DNA of 64,000 bases, taken from assembly GCA_021325655.1 (NCBI GenBank), contig JAJPGT010000106.1, positions 34,419 to 98,418 on the forward strand, in the 5' to 3' direction. Positions 63,840 to 64,000 of the stretch are shown piece after piece. Each line of letters starts with the position of its first letter. Within the stretch, counting starts at the first letter, position 1. This DNA comes from Pseudomonadota bacterium. Its GTDB lineage: Bacteria > Chloroflexota > UBA6077 > JAJPGT01. The notes under the pieces are model-generated. The model was not told where the DNA came from. It saw only the letters and a list, made by a program, of their open reading frames with translations, and did not search any database. Made by a program: the position numbers and the translations under genes.

Positions 63840-64000
63840 TTAGCCCTCAAAACGGCGGAATACGAGTGTGGCATTGTGGCCACCGAAGCCGAACGAGTTC
63901 GACAGCGCCACGTCCACCCGTTTGGCCCGGGCGACGTTGGGGACGTAGTCCAGGTCGCAGGCCGGGTCGGGCGTCTCGTAGTTGATCGTGGGCGGGATCA
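63840..64000 (-). CDS. fabF: 3-oxoacyl-ACP synthase II FabF, C-terminal fragment
   Basis: The last 53 codons before TAA 63840-63842 read as the end of Fab[21 protein letters not shown] then [20 protein letters not shown], with the Gly-rich FGFGGHN segment and the His of the active site region nearby. The gene continues past the window edge. It is the upstream member of fabF-accB-fabH. Confidence 0.93.
   Translation of the reverse strand, partial: IPPTINYETPDPACDLDYVPNVARAKRVDVALSNSFGFGGHNATLVFRRFEG

Overview
The window reads as a chromosome segment of a high-GC bacterium, most likely a Chloroflexota of the Thermomicrobia type (Sphaerobacter/Thermomicrobium relatives). This is inferred from base composition, an FtsA-based division cluster, an HspR-controlled chaperone operon, a subtilase carrying FAEGST-type (DUF5719-like) repeats, and familiar Chloroflexota protein types such as DUF3105, DUF4380 and a coiled-coil zinc-ribbon protein ahead of mraZ. 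No phage, insertion sequence, CRISPR array or rRNA was seen. Almost everything is housekeeping.

Layout. 1-8.2 kb is a mixed accessory stretch: a DUF4380 sugar-mutarotase-like protein (cut by the window edge), an unusual glucose dehydrogenase, an ECF sigma factor with a small soluble zinc anti-sigma factor, a cupin, an NTF2-like protein, a frameshifted LuxR regulator and a membrane histidine kinase. Two tRNA genes (Gly-UCC, and a CAU tRNA) follow at 8.5 kb. From 9-11.8 kb come a GT4 glycosyltransferase, a PIG-L deacetylase and a coiled-coil zinc-ribbon protein. From 11.9-28.2 kb lies the division and wall (dcw) cluster: mraZ-rsmH-ftsL-pbp-murF-mraY-murD-ftsW-murC-murB-ftsQ-ftsA-ftsZ, then pgeF-yggS-yggT. 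It has a readable promoter and a five-fold 10-bp-phased MraZ-type operator. murE, murG and ddl are absent from the cluster, and murD has an in-frame amber codon.

28.3-39.2 kb holds yggU, heme A synthase, a NERD-like membrane protein coupled to a repeat-bearing subtilase, glutamate dehydrogenase, a small zinc-ribbon protein, strong palindromes beside a truncated SDR gene, an MFS pump, a TauE-like permease, a universal stress protein and an ArsB/NhaD-type permease. 39.3-42.9 kb is a two-component system. Similar TTCAG-N6-TTCAG direct repeats lie upstream of the regulator gene and upstream of an exported-protein/membrane-protein pair, which suggests a small autoregulated regulon. The kinase gene appears to lack an ordinary start codon.

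43-46.8 kb is hisS-prfA-prmC-sua5. 47-50 kb (minus) is a GT9-GT2-GT9 glycosyltransferase operon. 50.2-54.7 kb (minus) is rhomboid-BON-DUF3105-guaB-enolase superfamily. 54.8-58.7 kb (minus) is dnaJ-hspR-clpB behind a HAIR-like operator that overlaps a sigma70-type promoter. 58.8-62.2 kb is yqeY-pgpH-ybeY-dgkA, and the window ends in the minus-strand fatty acid genes fabF-accB-fabH.

Three genes look broken by single-base events (two frameshifts in the LuxR gene, one in a small membrane protein, a stop in murD), and two of the frameshifts fall in G runs. A draft or metagenomic sequence with residual errors would explain this as well as real gene decay. No wholly new system stands out. The most interesting leads are the TTCAG regulon, the murD lesion, the short dcw gene set, and the small membrane protein/GT4/PIG-L group.
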